Shown here one piece after another: positions 34,137 through 43,119 of a stretch of DNA of 64,000 nucleotides; position 1 is the first letter of the stretch, and the number at the start of each line of letters is the position of its first letter. Under the pieces are notes generated by a model. That model was not told the DNA's origin, ran no database searches, and saw nothing but the letters and a program-made list of their open reading frames with translations. This DNA is from Pseudomonas knackmussii B13. Lineage in GTDB: Bacteria; Pseudomonadota; Gammaproteobacteria; Pseudomonadales; Pseudomonadaceae. Position numbers and translations under genes: made by a program. The stretch spans positions 2,115,501-2,179,500 of the forward strand of contig NZ_HG322950.1 in the NCBI RefSeq assembly GCF_000689415.1, read 5' to 3'.

Positions 34137-36026
34137 ATGAAGGCAAGGATGACGTTGCTGGTACTGGCCGTGCTGCTCGGCGCCGCCGCCCAGGCGGAGG
34201 AGGCGCCGGGGACGTCCGGGAGCCTCGAGCGCGACGGCCTGCACATCGAGTTCCAGGCGCGCCCGGTGAGCGGCCAGCGCCTGCAGGAGGGCGGCTTCGC
34301 CGACCTGAGCTTCCGCATCCGCGACCTGGCGTCGGGGCAGCCGCTGGGCGCGGCCAACCCCGGCGCCTGGCTCGACCATTCCCTGCAGCACGGCGAGATG
34401 AGCTGCAAGGCGCGGGTCGGCATGTACCTCAAGAGCAGCCTGGGCGCGCGCCCGCTGGTGGACCTGAACAGCTACTTCCTGCTGCTGATGAACCGCGACG
34501 CCAGCCTCACGGTGATCGACCCCAATGTCTCCCTCGCCGGGGTTACCAGCACGCTCGCGCGCATCGGCCTGAAGCGCCCGCCGATGGACTGGACGGCCTC
34601 CGCCGATGGCAAGCGCATCTACGTGTCCATGCCGGAGGCGGGGCAGGTGGCGCTGATCGACGCCGAGCGCTTCCAGGTGCTCGGCAACCTCGACGCCGGC
34701 GTCCGGCCGGTGCGCGTGGCGCTGCAGCCCGACGGGCGCTACCTGTGGGTCGGCAACAATGCCGAGAAGGCCGACGAAAGCGGCGTCAGCGTGATCGATA
34801 CGCAGACCCGGAAGCTCGTCGCGCACCTGCCCAGCGGCCTGGGCCACCATGAGATCGCCTTCGACCGCGCCTCGCGCTTCGCCTTCGTCAGCAACCGCGA
34901 CAGCGGCACCCTGAGCATCTACGACATCGCCGGGTTGAAGCTGCTCGAAACCCTGAAGACCGGGCCGCAACCGCTGGCAGTGGCCTACTCGGCGTTGTCC
35001 GAGGCGGTCTACGTCACCGATGGCGAGACGGGTAACATCAGCGTGATCGACGCGCGCAGCCACACGTTGCGCAGCGTGCTCACCGTCGGCCGCGGCCTGG
35101 GGCCGATGCGCTTCAGCGACGACGGGCGCTACGGCATCGCGCTGAACACGCTCGACGACCGCGTGCTGATCGTGGATGCCGGCAGCGACAAGCTGGTCCA
35201 CGACCTCGCGGTGCCGGGCGAGCCCTTCCAGGTGACCTTCAGCCGCCAATACGCCTATATCCGCGGGCTCTCCACGCCGCGCGTGACCATGCTCAACCTG
35301 AGCTCGCTCAGCGCCGGCCGGGTGCCCATCGTGCAGGGCTTCGAAGCCGGGCCCGCCGCGCCGCGCCAGGCCGGCGACCTGCCACTGGCCGAGAGCCTGG
35401 GCATCGGCCGCGACTCGCAGTCGGTGTTCGTGGTCAACCCGGTGGACAACAGCACCTACTTCTATGCCGAGGGGATGAACGCGCCCATGTCCGCGTACCC
35501 CAACCGGGGCCATGCGGCGCGCGCGGTGCGGGTGATCGACCGCAGCCTGCGCGAGGTCGAGCCGGGCCTGTACAGCGCGCGGGTACGCCTGCCGGCAGCG
35601 GGCAAGTTCGACGTCGCCTTCATGCTCAACCAGCCACAGCTGATCCACTGCTTCAGCGCCGAGGTGGCGGTCGATCCGCAATTGGAGGCGCGCTACGGCG
35701 GGCCGAAGGTGGAGTTCCTCGTGCAGCGAACCCCGCTGCCGGGAACGGGCGAGGCGAAGGCGCGCTTCCGCATCGTCGACGGCCGCAGCGGGGCGCCGCG
35801 CAAGGGCATCGGCGACCTGCGCGTGCGCTACTTCCTGGCGCCGTCCAGCCTGCCGCGCGAAGTATCCGTGCGCGAGGTGGGCGAGGGCGTCTACGAGGCC
35901 TGCCTGTACCTCGACCAGCCCGGCGCCTGGTACCTGCACGTGCGCTCGCCATCCCTCGGCCTGGGCGGCAGCGAAGGCTCGGCGAGCCTGCGTGTGCTGC
36001 CACCCAGGGCCCTCACTTCCCGCTGA
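34137..36026 (+). CDS. Secreted YVTN-type beta-propeller protein
   Basis: 629 residues with a signal peptide (LLVLAVLLGAAAQAEE). From ~120 to 440 it has repeated propeller blades (VSVIDTQTRKLVAHLPSGLG, LSIYDIAGLKLLETLKTG, ISVIDARSHTLRSVLTVGRG), flanked by N- and C-terminal Ig-like beta domains. Such proteins often accompany secreted metalloenzymes; a direct role is unknown. It begins 17 bases after the oxidase stop, so it is co-transcribed. A scaffold or metal-handling partner is possible. Confidence 0.82.
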   Translation: MKARMTLLVLAVLLGAAAQAEEAPGTSGSLERDGLHIEFQARPVSGQRLQEGGFADLSFRIRDLASGQPLGAANPGAWLDHSLQHGEMSCKARVGMYLKSSLGARPLVDLNSYFLLLMNRDASLTVIDPNVSLAGVTSTLARIGLKRPPMDWTASADGKRIYVSMPEAGQVALIDAERFQVLGNLDAGVRPVRVALQPDGRYLWVGNNAEKADESGVSVIDTQTRKLVAHLPSGLGHHEIAFDRASRFAFVSNRDSGTLSIYDIAGLKLLETLKTGPQPLAVAYSALSEAVYVTDGETGNISVIDARSHTLRSVLTVGRGLGPMRFSDDGRYGIALNTLDDRVLIVDAGSDKLVHDLAVPGEPFQVTFSRQYAYIRGLSTPRVTMLNLSSLSAGRVPIVQGFEAGPAAPRQAGDLPLAESLGIGRDSQSVFVVNPVDNSTYFYAEGMNAPMSAYPNRGHAARAVRVIDRSLREVEPGLYSARVRLPAAGKFDVAFMLNQPQLIHCFSAEVAVDPQLEARYGGPKVEFLVQRTPLPGTGEAKARFRIVDGRSGAPRKGIGDLRVRYFLAPSSLPREVSVREVGEGVYEACLYLDQPGAWYLHVRSPSLGLGGSEGSASLRVLPPRALTSR

Positions 36027-36060
36027 GACTTTCATTTCCCGTTGCGACAAGGAGTACGCC

Positions 36061-36699
36061 ATGAGCCTCAAACCGCTGGTGTTCTGCATGTCCCTGATCC
36101 TGGCGACTTCAGCTGCCGCCCACTCCACCGGCGAGCACGCCGGCCACGGCCAGCCGCAAAAGCACAGCGAGACCAGCGAGGTGGCCTTCGTCGACCGCCC
36201 GCTGCTCGACCAGGACGGCCGCACGGTCAACCTGCGCAACGACCTGGTGGCCGACCGCATCGTGGTCATGGGCTTCGTCTACACCAGCTGCACCACGGTC
36301 TGCCCGCTGGTGTCCTCGATCATGGGCAAGCTGCAGAAGCAGTTGGGCGAGCAGGTCGGCCGCGAGGTCAGCCTGGTGTCGATCAGCGTCGATCCGCAGC
36401 GCGACACCCCGCAGCGCCTGCAGGACTACTCCCGGCGCTACCAGGCCGGCCCCGGCTGGCGCTGGCTGACCGGCGAGCCGCTGGCGGTGGACGACACCCT
36501 CAAGGCGCTGGGCGCCTGGAGCGCCGACTACGAGAGCCATCCGCCGCTGATCATGGTCGGTGACGGGCGCAGCGACCGCTGGACGCGCTTCTATGGCTTC
36601 ACCGATCCCAGCGTGCTGCTGGCCAAGGTCGCCGAGTTGCAGGCCGCGCGCGGCGATGCCGGCCACGGCGGGGCGCTGACCGCCGAGGTGCAACCGTGA
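36061..36699 (+). CDS. SCO1/SenC copper chaperone, copy 1
   Basis: 212 residues, signal peptide then a His-rich segment (HSTGEHAGHGQPQKH) and a thioredoxin-like SCO domain with the copper ligands SCTTVCP (CxxxC) and a distal His in ESHPP. SCO proteins deliver copper to cupredoxin centres in oxidases; here the client is probably the giant multicopper oxidase. The ATG behind CAAGGAG is preferred to an upstream in-frame start. Confidence 0.9.
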   Translation: MSLKPLVFCMSLILATSAAAHSTGEHAGHGQPQKHSETSEVAFVDRPLLDQDGRTVNLRNDLVADRIVVMGFVYTSCTTVCPLVSSIMGKLQKQLGEQVGREVSLVSISVDPQRDTPQRLQDYSRRYQAGPGWRWLTGEPLAVDDTLKALGAWSADYESHPPLIMVGDGRSDRWTRFYGFTDPSVLLAKVAELQAARGDAGHGGALTAEVQP

Positions 36700-37331
36700 A
36701 CGCCTGGCAGCGCTTGGCGCTGCTCTGCACCCTGGGCCTGGCCGGCACCGTGGCGCTCGCCCACGAAGGCGAGCACGGCGGCGCGGCGCCCGCGGCTATG
36801 ACGCCGCCAGCACCGCCGCCGACCACCGGTACGCACGATGCGCGGACCTACTTCACCGATACCGTCCTGCTCGACCAGGACGGCCGCCGCCTGCGCTTCT
36901 ACAGCGACGTGCTGAAGGACCAGGTGGTGCTGCTCAACGTGGTCTTCACCCACTGCAACGACGCTTGCCCGCTGATCACCCGCAAGCTGCGCGAGGTGCG
37001 CGAGGCGCTGGGGCCGGAGCAGGCCGAGAAGGTGCTGTTCGTGTCCCTGACCAGCGACCCGGTCAACGACACCCCCGAAGTGCTCAAGGCCTTCACCCAG
37101 AAGCACGGCGTGGCCGGCCAGCGCTGGCTGTTCCTCACCGGCACGCCCCAGGACATGGCCCTGGTGCTCGGCCGCCTGGGCCATCTGGTGCCAAGCCCCG
37201 AGCAGCACTCCACGCAGCTGATCGCCGGTGACGTGGCCAACAAGCGCTGGAGCAAGATCCGCCCGGACGCGCCGGCCAACGCCATCGCCCAGCGCCTGCA
37301 ACTGCTCGCCATGCCCCTGGCGGGGCGCTGA
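36696..37331 (+). CDS. SCO1/SenC copper chaperone, copy 2
   Basis: 211 residues, GTG start overlapping the stop of copy 1. It has a signal peptide, a His-containing leader (HEGEHGG), CxxxC in HCNDACP and distal His in EQHST. It has diverged strongly from copy 1, so the pair is old rather than a fresh duplication. One may act as copper donor and the other as thiol reductase, as proposed for other SCO pairs (inference). Confidence 0.9.
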   Translation: MNAWQRLALLCTLGLAGTVALAHEGEHGGAAPAAMTPPAPPPTTGTHDARTYFTDTVLLDQDGRRLRFYSDVLKDQVVLLNVVFTHCNDACPLITRKLREVREALGPEQAEKVLFVSLTSDPVNDTPEVLKAFTQKHGVAGQRWLFLTGTPQDMALVLGRLGHLVPSPEQHSTQLIAGDVANKRWSKIRPDAPANAIAQRLQLLAMPLAGR

Positions 37332-37333
37332 TC

Positions 37334-38884
37334 GTGCGCCGCCTGTGGTGGGGCGCGGCCGGCTTGGTGCTGTTGGCCTGGTTGGGGCCGGTGGGCGCCG
37401 AGCTGATCGCCAACGAGCGGGTCGAGGGCCGGCTGATCTACCGCGAGGGCAAGTCGCCCTCCGGCGCGCAGATCGGCGCGCGGATCGGTGCCGCCGACCT
37501 GCTGATGGATGCCCAGTCCATGCCTTGCGCCAACTGCCATGGCCCCGACGGTCGCGGCCGCAGCGAGGGCGGGGTGCGGCCGCCGGACATTACCTGGCAG
37601 CGCCTGACCACGGCTTATGGGCAGGACGTAAACGGCCGCCGCTACCCGGCCTACGACGTCCGCAGCCTGGCCCGCGCCGTCCGCGAGGGGCGTGATCCGG
37701 CAGGCAATCCGCTGGACCCGGCTATGCCGCGCTTCGCCCTGTCCGAGCGCGACATGGCCAGCCTGGCGAGCTACATCCAGGTGCTCGACCAGGAGCGCGA
37801 CCCTGGCATCGCGGACGACCGCCTGCTCGTAGGCAGCCTGCTGCCGCTGAGCGGCCCGCTGGCCGACCTCGGCCACACCCTGGCCGGCGTCCTGCAGGGC
37901 GCCGTGGCGGCGCTGAACGCCGAGGGCGGCATCCATGGCCGGCAGCTGGATCTGGTGATAATCGATGCCGGCAACGACCGCGACAGCGCTCGCCGCGCCC
38001 TGAACGAGCTGCTCGACGAACGTCGCGTATTCAGCCTGCTGACCTCGCTGGCGCCGGCGCTGGACGACGAGCTGGCCGCCGAGCTGCAACGCCGCGGCGT
38101 GCCGCTGGTCGGCGCCTTGCCGCTGGGGGCAAGCACCCCCAGCGGGCCGCTGGTGTTCCAGCCGTTGCCGGGCCTGGGCGAACAGATGCTGGCGCTGGCG
38201 CGCTACGCCCGCGACGACCTGCGCCTGGGCGCCGAAGAGAGCTGGCTGGTCTACCCGCAGGGCGACGGCGGCCTGGCCCAGCGCCTGGCGCGACGCCTGG
38301 GCGACGATGGCTGGAGCCGCCTGAGCCTGCATCCCTTCGCCGGCGACGAGGCCCCGCTGGCCGGCGATCCGCCGCCGCGCAGCGTGTTCTTCCTGGGCAG
38401 CGGCGCGCCTTTCACCCGGGTGGTGGAGCAACTGCAGCGGGCCGGCGCCGATCCCTTCCTGTTCGCCATCGCCGGCCAGGTCGCCAGCAGCACCGGCGCC
38501 TTGCCGACGAGCTTCGACGGCCAGCTCTACCTGGCGTTCCCCTTCGTCCCCGGGGACTGGACCGCGGCGGGCGTCGCCGGGCTGCAGGCGGCACGCCAGG
38601 CCAGCGGCCTCGACGGGCGCCACGCGCTGCTGCAGGTCAGCGCCTATTGCTCGGTGCAGCTGCTGGCCGAAGGGCTCCGCCGCAGCGGCCGCAACCTCAG
38701 CCGCGAAGGCCTGGTGCGCGCGCTGGAGGGCATCGACAACCTGCCGACCGGGCTGACCCCGGCGCTGGGCTTCGGCCCCGGCCGGCGCATCGGCGCCAAC
38801 GGCGCGCACATCGTCCGGGTCGAGCTGCCGAAGCGGAACTTCGTCGGCGTGGGCAACTACGTGCGCCTGGAGTCGGCGCTATGA
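37334..38884 (+). CDS. Cytochrome c fused to a periplasmic binding protein
   Basis: 516 residues. After a signal peptide, residues ~50-145 are a mono-haem cytochrome c with CANCHGPDGRG and a Met-ligand region (DPAMPRFALSERDM). Residues ~155-510 are a type I solute-binding domain of the branched-chain amino-acid (LivJ-like) kind (VGSLLPLSGPLADLGHTLAG..). No ABC transporter genes follow, so import is unlikely; a ligand-gated electron carrier for the oxidase is one idea (inference). A c-type cytochrome also accompanies mofA in Leptothrix. GTG start, 2 bases after the preceding stop. Confidence 0.85.
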   Translation: MRRLWWGAAGLVLLAWLGPVGAELIANERVEGRLIYREGKSPSGAQIGARIGAADLLMDAQSMPCANCHGPDGRGRSEGGVRPPDITWQRLTTAYGQDVNGRRYPAYDVRSLARAVREGRDPAGNPLDPAMPRFALSERDMASLASYIQVLDQERDPGIADDRLLVGSLLPLSGPLADLGHTLAGVLQGAVAALNAEGGIHGRQLDLVIIDAGNDRDSARRALNELLDERRVFSLLTSLAPALDDELAAELQRRGVPLVGALPLGASTPSGPLVFQPLPGLGEQMLALARYARDDLRLGAEESWLVYPQGDGGLAQRLARRLGDDGWSRLSLHPFAGDEAPLAGDPPPRSVFFLGSGAPFTRVVEQLQRAGADPFLFAIAGQVASSTGALPTSFDGQLYLAFPFVPGDWTAAGVAGLQAARQASGLDGRHALLQVSAYCSVQLLAEGLRRSGRNLSREGLVRALEGIDNLPTGLTPALGFGPGRRIGANGAHIVRVELPKRNFVGVGNYVRLESAL

Positions 38885-39912
38885 AACGCCTGTGGCTCGG
38901 CCTGCTGGCGCTGCTCGGCGTACTTGCGGCGCAGGCCGACGAACCGCTGGCCGCGCGGGTCAACGGCGTGGGCATCAGCGACTGGCGCCTGCAACGCTAT
39001 TTCGAGGAATACCTGGCGACCCAGGGCCGCAGCCTCGGCGCGATCCGCAGCCCGACGCTGTACGGCCGCCTGCGCGACGAGGCCCTGGAGCAGCTGATCG
39101 ACCGCGAGCTGCTGTGGCAGGAGGCCGGGCGGCGCGGCCTGCTGATCGACGAAGCAACCCTGGACGCGGCTGTGGAGGAACGGCGGCTCGGCTTCGGCGG
39201 GGCGGAGAATTTTTCCCGGCGCCTGGGCGACGCCGGATTCGACGAGGCGTCCTACCGTGAATACCTGCGCCATGAGCTGGCGGCGCAGCGGATGTACGCC
39301 GAGCTCAGCAAGGCCGAGCCGCCCAGCGAGGCGGACGTGCGCAGCTTCTACGCGGCGCGGCGCGAGCAGCTGCGCAGTCCGGAGACGCTGCGCGCACGGC
39401 ATATCCTGCTGCCGGCCGAAAGTGCGGAAGACGAGCGCCGGGCACGCAACCTGGCCGCGCAACTGCGTGCCGGCGCCGACTTCGCCGCCCTGGCGCGGCA
39501 GCGTTCGCGGGACGCCAGTGCTGGCGCGGGTGGCGATCTGGGCTATTTTCCACGTGGAGCGATGGTTCCAGAATTCGAGCTAGTGGCCTTCGCGAGCGCG
39601 CCTGGGGAACTCGCAGGTCCCGTGCGCAGTCGCTATGGCTGGCACCTGATCCGCGTCGAGGAGCATCGTGCGGCACGGGAGCCGGACGAAAAGCAGGCCC
39701 TGGCGGCGGTGCGAACCTGGCTGGAACGCCAGCGCACAAGGGAGGCCGGGCAGCTCGGATTGCGTCAACTGCGCGAGCAGGCGCACATCGAGCGAGCCGA
39801 GCGGGGAGGATTCCCCGCAAGTGGGGAAGCACTGGGGCAAACCTCCGGGGCATCCCCACCGGAGTTGGGGAAAGTCGCCGGCATGACCAAGCCGGCCATG
39901 GAAAATCAATGA
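38881..39912 (+). CDS. Periplasmic parvulin-type peptidyl-prolyl isomerase
   Basis: 343 residues, signal peptide, a SurA/PrsA-like helical N-domain (~25-160) and a parvulin domain (~168-265: LRARHILLPAESAEDE.., SAGAGGDLGYFPRGAMVPEFE, GPVRSRYGWHLIRVEEHRA). It probably folds the secreted oxidase. It overlaps the previous stop (ATGA). The last ~35 codons encode a Gly/Pro/Ser-rich tail whose DNA carries the GGGG/CCCC dyads, so the gene end doubles as regulatory DNA. Confidence 0.88.
   Translation: MKRLWLGLLALLGVLAAQADEPLAARVNGVGISDWRLQRYFEEYLATQGRSLGAIRSPTLYGRLRDEALEQLIDRELLWQEAGRRGLLIDEATLDAAVEERRLGFGGAENFSRRLGDAGFDEASYREYLRHELAAQRMYAELSKAEPPSEADVRSFYAARREQLRSPETLRARHILLPAESAEDERRARNLAAQLRAGADFAALARQRSRDASAGAGGDLGYFPRGAMVPEFELVAFASAPGELAGPVRSRYGWHLIRVEEHRAAREPDEKQALAAVRTWLERQRTREAGQLGLRQLREQAHIERAERGGFPASGEALGQTSGASPPELGKVAGMTKPAMENQ
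39803..39870. promoter_or_regulatory. Cluster of GGGG/CCCC dyads inside the end of the parvulin gene
   Basis: GGGGAGGATTCCCC (39803-39816), GTGGGGAA (39821-39828), GGGGCATCCCC (39847-39857) and GTTGGGGAA (39864-39872). They lie 75-140 bases upstream of the sigma-54-like site at 39943, an ideal enhancer distance. Confidence 0.5.
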
Positions 39913-39942
39913 CATAGGAGGTCGTGCAGGGGGAGGCGAGCC

Positions 39943-39957
39943 TGGCATGATGCGTGC
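39943..39957 (+). promoter_or_regulatory. Sigma-54-like promoter before the receiver gene
   Basis: TGGCATGATGCGTGC keeps GG-N10-GC spacing; the -12 is GTGC instead of TTGC. It is ~65 bases upstream of the receiver protein start and would drive the secretion operon too. Confidence 0.5.
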
Positions 39958-40021
39958 GTTAGCCCAATCGAGGCGCGCTCCAGGCTTTGCTGAAAAGTTG
40001 TACGGCTAGCAGGAGTCCACC

Positions 40022-40564
40022 TTGGCGAACAAAGTATTGGTGGTCGAAGACGAAGTGATCCTTGCGCAGAACCTCGGCAATTTCCTCGAGGCGAAGTGCC
40101 TGGAAGTCCACGTCAGCAACGATGGCGCATCCGCGATCGCCGCTGCCGCGAGCTTCCAGCCGGACCTGATCGTGCTCGACTACCGTCTGCCCGACATGGA
40201 GGGGTTCGAGGTACTGGAAGCCATCCGCCGCGACAGGAGCTGCCACTGCGTGCTGATCACCGGCCACCCGACCAGTCAGGTCCGGGACCGGGCGGCGCAA
40301 CTGGGGATCAGCCACATCCTGTTCAAGCCTTTCCCGCTGGCGGAACTGGCCCGTACGGTCCTCGAATTACTCCAGGTTCCCAACCAGGGACGGGTCGATA
40401 AGCAGAACGGGTTCGTCGAGCGGCGCCGGGTGAAGGCAGAGTCATTCCCTCTGCGGCTGTACGACGGCAGTTGGGTCCTGGGTGACCGCCGACAGGCGAC
40501 GTCACCGGAACAGGGCAAGGACGACGATCCGTTGGCCAGTGGAGAGAACACCCGCAAGCCCTGA
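40022..40564 (+). CDS. Stand-alone receiver-domain protein
   Basis: 180 residues. Residues 1-120 are a CheY-like receiver (LVVEDEVILAQNL, phosphoacceptor Asp in LIVLDYRLPDMEGF, LITGHPTS, and Lys in ILFKPFPLAEL). The ~55-residue tail is polar and matches no output domain. TTG start behind AGGAG. It is the first gene upstream of the secretion operon and may tie it to a kinase, possibly the one at 57496 (inference). Confidence 0.85.
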   Translation: MANKVLVVEDEVILAQNLGNFLEAKCLEVHVSNDGASAIAAAASFQPDLIVLDYRLPDMEGFEVLEAIRRDRSCHCVLITGHPTSQVRDRAAQLGISHILFKPFPLAELARTVLELLQVPNQGRVDKQNGFVERRRVKAESFPLRLYDGSWVLGDRRQATSPEQGKDDDPLASGENTRKP

Positions 40565-40579
40565 GGGGCGAACGGATAG

Positions 40580-40600
40580 CCGGCCGAAGGCCGGGGCTTT
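40580..40600 (+). terminator. Hairpin between receiver gene and gspE
   Basis: CCGGCC-GAA-GGCCGG then GGCTTT. The T run is short, so it may attenuate rather than stop transcription into gspE. Confidence 0.45.
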
Positions 40601-40639
40601 GCCGGTGAACGATTGTTCCAGGGACCAGGAGGTCCGCCC

Positions 40640-42352
40640 ATGGACAGTCTCTCGCTGGCGGTCGAGGCGGTGGTCGCGGTGGCTCCTGTGCCGCCGCAGG
40701 CATTCGCGGACGAGCTGTTGCATGCCGCCCGGCAACGCGCGGCGAGCCACGACGAATCTTCCCTGGAAGCCCTGCAGGCCCTGGCAGGCCTGCCCGCCGA
40801 GGCCTTCCTCGCCAGCCTCGGCGCTACCTTGCATTACCCGGTTCTCGATGGCGCGGCGCTGTTCGCCGCGACCCCGCTGTTCGAGCGCGTGAGCCTCGCC
40901 CAGGCGCTCAAGCGCGAGTTCGTCATGCTGCGCCACGGCGAGCGCGACATCGGCGTATTCGCCGACCCCTTCGACGACGCCCGCCTGGCCTGGATCGACG
41001 AGTGCCTGCAAGGCGCCCCCCTGTACCTGGTGCTGGCCGACGACCTGCGTGCCTTCCTCGCCAAGCACGAGGAGGGCTTCCACGCCGTTGCCTCCTTGCA
41101 GGCCGAAGCCGGTGCCGGCGGTGAGCACGAGAGCCTCGAATCGCTGTCGCTGACCAGCATCGCCGAGGACTCCAGCGTGGTCATCAAGCTGGTCAACTCG
41201 ACGCTCTACGACGCGCTGAAGATGCACGCCAGCGACATCCACCTGGGCATGACCGGCAGCGGCCTGGCCATCAAGTACCGGGTCGACGGCGTGCTCGCCG
41301 CCATCGGCAAGGTGGCCGGCCAGGAGCTCGCCGACCAGGTGCTGTCGCGGGTGAAGGTGATGGCCGAACTGGACATCGGCGAGAAGCGCGTGCCCCAGGA
41401 CGGCCGCTTCAAGATCGCCATCAACGGCCGGCAGATCGACTTCCGCGTGTCGATCATGCCGAGCATCTTCGGCGAGGACGCGGTGCTGCGCGTGCTCGAC
41501 AAGCAGGACCTGGCCGACCGCGTGCAGGGCGTGCGCCTGGAGGCCCTGGGCTTCGCCGACGAGACCCTGGTGGCGCTGCGCCGGCTGGCCTGCGAGCCCT
41601 ACGGCATGGTGCTGGTGACCGGCCCCACCGGCAGCGGCAAGACCACCACGCTGTACGCGATGATCACCGAGATCAACCACGGCGTGGACAAGATCATCAC
41701 CATCGAGGACCCGGTGGAGTACCAGTTGCCGGGCGTGCTGCAGATCCCGGTGAACGAGAAGAAGGGCCTGACCTTCGCCCGCGGCCTGCGTTCGATCCTG
41801 CGCCACGACCCGGACAAGATCATGGTCGGCGAGATCCGCGACCCGGACACCGCGCAGATCGCCGTGCAGTCCGCGCTCACCGGGCACCTGGTGTTCACCA
41901 CCATCCACGCCAACAACGTCTTCGACGTCATCGGCCGCTTCACGCAGATGGAGGTCGACCCGTACAGCTTCGTTTCCGCGCTCAACGCCGTGCTCGCCCA
42001 GCGCCTGGTGCGCCAGGCCTGCCCGGACTGCGCGCAGCCCTACACGCCGACCCTGGCCGAACTGCGCGAAGCCGGCCTCGATGCCCGCGCGCTGCAGGAC
42101 CACCGCTTCGTCCGCGCCGCCGGCGGCGGCCGCTGCCGGGGCAGCGGCTACCGCGGGCGCACGGCCATCGCCGAGTTGCTGCGCCTGGACGACGACCTGC
42201 GGCAGATGATCGTCGAGCGCCAGCCGATCTCGCGCATCCGCGAGCTGGCCTGCAGCCGTGGCCTGCGCCTGCTGCGCGCCTCCGCCCTGGAACTGGTACG
42301 CGAAGGGCGCACGACGCTCGAGGAGATCAACCGTGTCACTTTCGTGGCGTGA
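40640..42352 (+). CDS. gspE: GspE/PulE-family assembly ATPase
   Basis: Powers pseudopilus assembly. 570 residues: N-terminal T2SSE domain, Walker A GPTGSGKTTTLY (~327), Asp box, Walker B IMVGEIRDPDTAQ and His box HLVFTTIHANN. The zinc module has CPDC but the second pair is reduced: GGGRCRGSGYRGR keeps one Cys where CxxC is usual, so one of four ligands is missing. The ATG behind AGGAGGT is used; an upstream in-frame start is unlikely. Starts an operon of overlapping genes that ends in csg genes. Confidence 0.92.
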   Translation: MDSLSLAVEAVVAVAPVPPQAFADELLHAARQRAASHDESSLEALQALAGLPAEAFLASLGATLHYPVLDGAALFAATPLFERVSLAQALKREFVMLRHGERDIGVFADPFDDARLAWIDECLQGAPLYLVLADDLRAFLAKHEEGFHAVASLQAEAGAGGEHESLESLSLTSIAEDSSVVIKLVNSTLYDALKMHASDIHLGMTGSGLAIKYRVDGVLAAIGKVAGQELADQVLSRVKVMAELDIGEKRVPQDGRFKIAINGRQIDFRVSIMPSIFGEDAVLRVLDKQDLADRVQGVRLEALGFADETLVALRRLACEPYGMVLVTGPTGSGKTTTLYAMITEINHGVDKIITIEDPVEYQLPGVLQIPVNEKKGLTFARGLRSILRHDPDKIMVGEIRDPDTAQIAVQSALTGHLVFTTIHANNVFDVIGRFTQMEVDPYSFVSALNAVLAQRLVRQACPDCAQPYTPTLAELREAGLDARALQDHRFVRAAGGGRCRGSGYRGRTAIAELLRLDDDLRQMIVERQPISRIRELACSRGLRLLRASALELVREGRTTLEEINRVTFVA

Positions 42353-43118
42353 GCGATACGTGGCCGTGCTCGGCGCTTCCGGCGTCGGCCTGTACCGGCG
42401 CGGCAGCCGGGGCCTGGATTGGCTGGGCGACGTCGCCTGCATCGGCGGCTGGAGCTCGGCACTGGACGCCCTGGACGGCCTGCTCGGCGAGCAGCGCCGC
42501 GTCCGCGCCGACCTCTGGGTGGTGCTTTCCAGCCAATACTGCCGCTTCTGCCGGGTGCCCTGGTGCGAGGACATCGGCAGCCCGGCCGAGCTGCTGGAAT
42601 ACGCCGGCGCCTGCCTGGAGCGCATCTTCGGCAGCAGCGAAATGGCCTGGCAGCTCAGCGTCAGCGCCGAGCCCCACGGCTTGCCGCGCCTGGCTGCGGC
42701 TCTGCCGCAAGCGCTGCTCGAACGCCTGCGCGGGCTGACCGATGCCCATGGCTTGCGGTTGGTCTCGGTACAGCCGTACGTGATGGCCGCCTTCAATCAC
42801 TACCGTGGGCAGCTGCAGGGCGACGATTTCATCTTCCTGGTCGCCGAGCCCGAGCGCAGCACCGGCCTGGTGGCGCGCGAGGGCCAATGGCTGCGGGTCT
42901 TCAGCCAGGGCACTGGCGATGGCGACGAGGAACTCGCGGCACTGCTGCAGCGCCAGCGCCGGCTGATGGAGGAGGGCGCCGACCGCCTGCCGCTGTACCT
43001 GCACGCGCCGGGCCGCCGGCAGGTGCCGCAACTGGAGGGGCTGTTCCGCGTGCTCGCCGAAACCGCCCCGGGCGCCGACTGGGACGTGCGCCTGCTGATG
43101 GCGCGGACGGTGCACTGA
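42333..43118 (+). CDS. GspL/PilM/MshI-like assembly protein
   Basis: 261 residues, overlapping the gspE end by 20 bases with a GTG start behind AGGAG. No membrane span. The alternating strands and helices (RYVAVLGASGVGLYRRGSRG.., VVLSSQYCRFCRVPW, LRLVSVQPYVMAAFNHY) recall the actin-like cytoplasmic fold of PilM/GspL-type proteins. Sequence alone is weak; position between gspE and PilN/PilO-like genes is the main evidence. Confidence 0.6.
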   Translation: MSLSWRERYVAVLGASGVGLYRRGSRGLDWLGDVACIGGWSSALDALDGLLGEQRRVRADLWVVLSSQYCRFCRVPWCEDIGSPAELLEYAGACLERIFGSSEMAWQLSVSAEPHGLPRLAAALPQALLERLRGLTDAHGLRLVSVQPYVMAAFNHYRGQLQGDDFIFLVAEPERSTGLVAREGQWLRVFSQGTGDGDEELAALLQRQRRLMEEGADRLPLYLHAPGRRQVPQLEGLFRVLAETAPGADWDVRLLMARTVH

Positions 43119-43119
43119 G

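Noticed and set aside
27988..34146. A 2052-codon open frame on the minus strand across the oxidase gene
   Set aside because: Its composition (Val/Ala/Arg/His/Gly-rich, no domain) is typical of the antisense of a GC-rich gene. The plus-strand frame has signal peptide, copper motifs and operon context.
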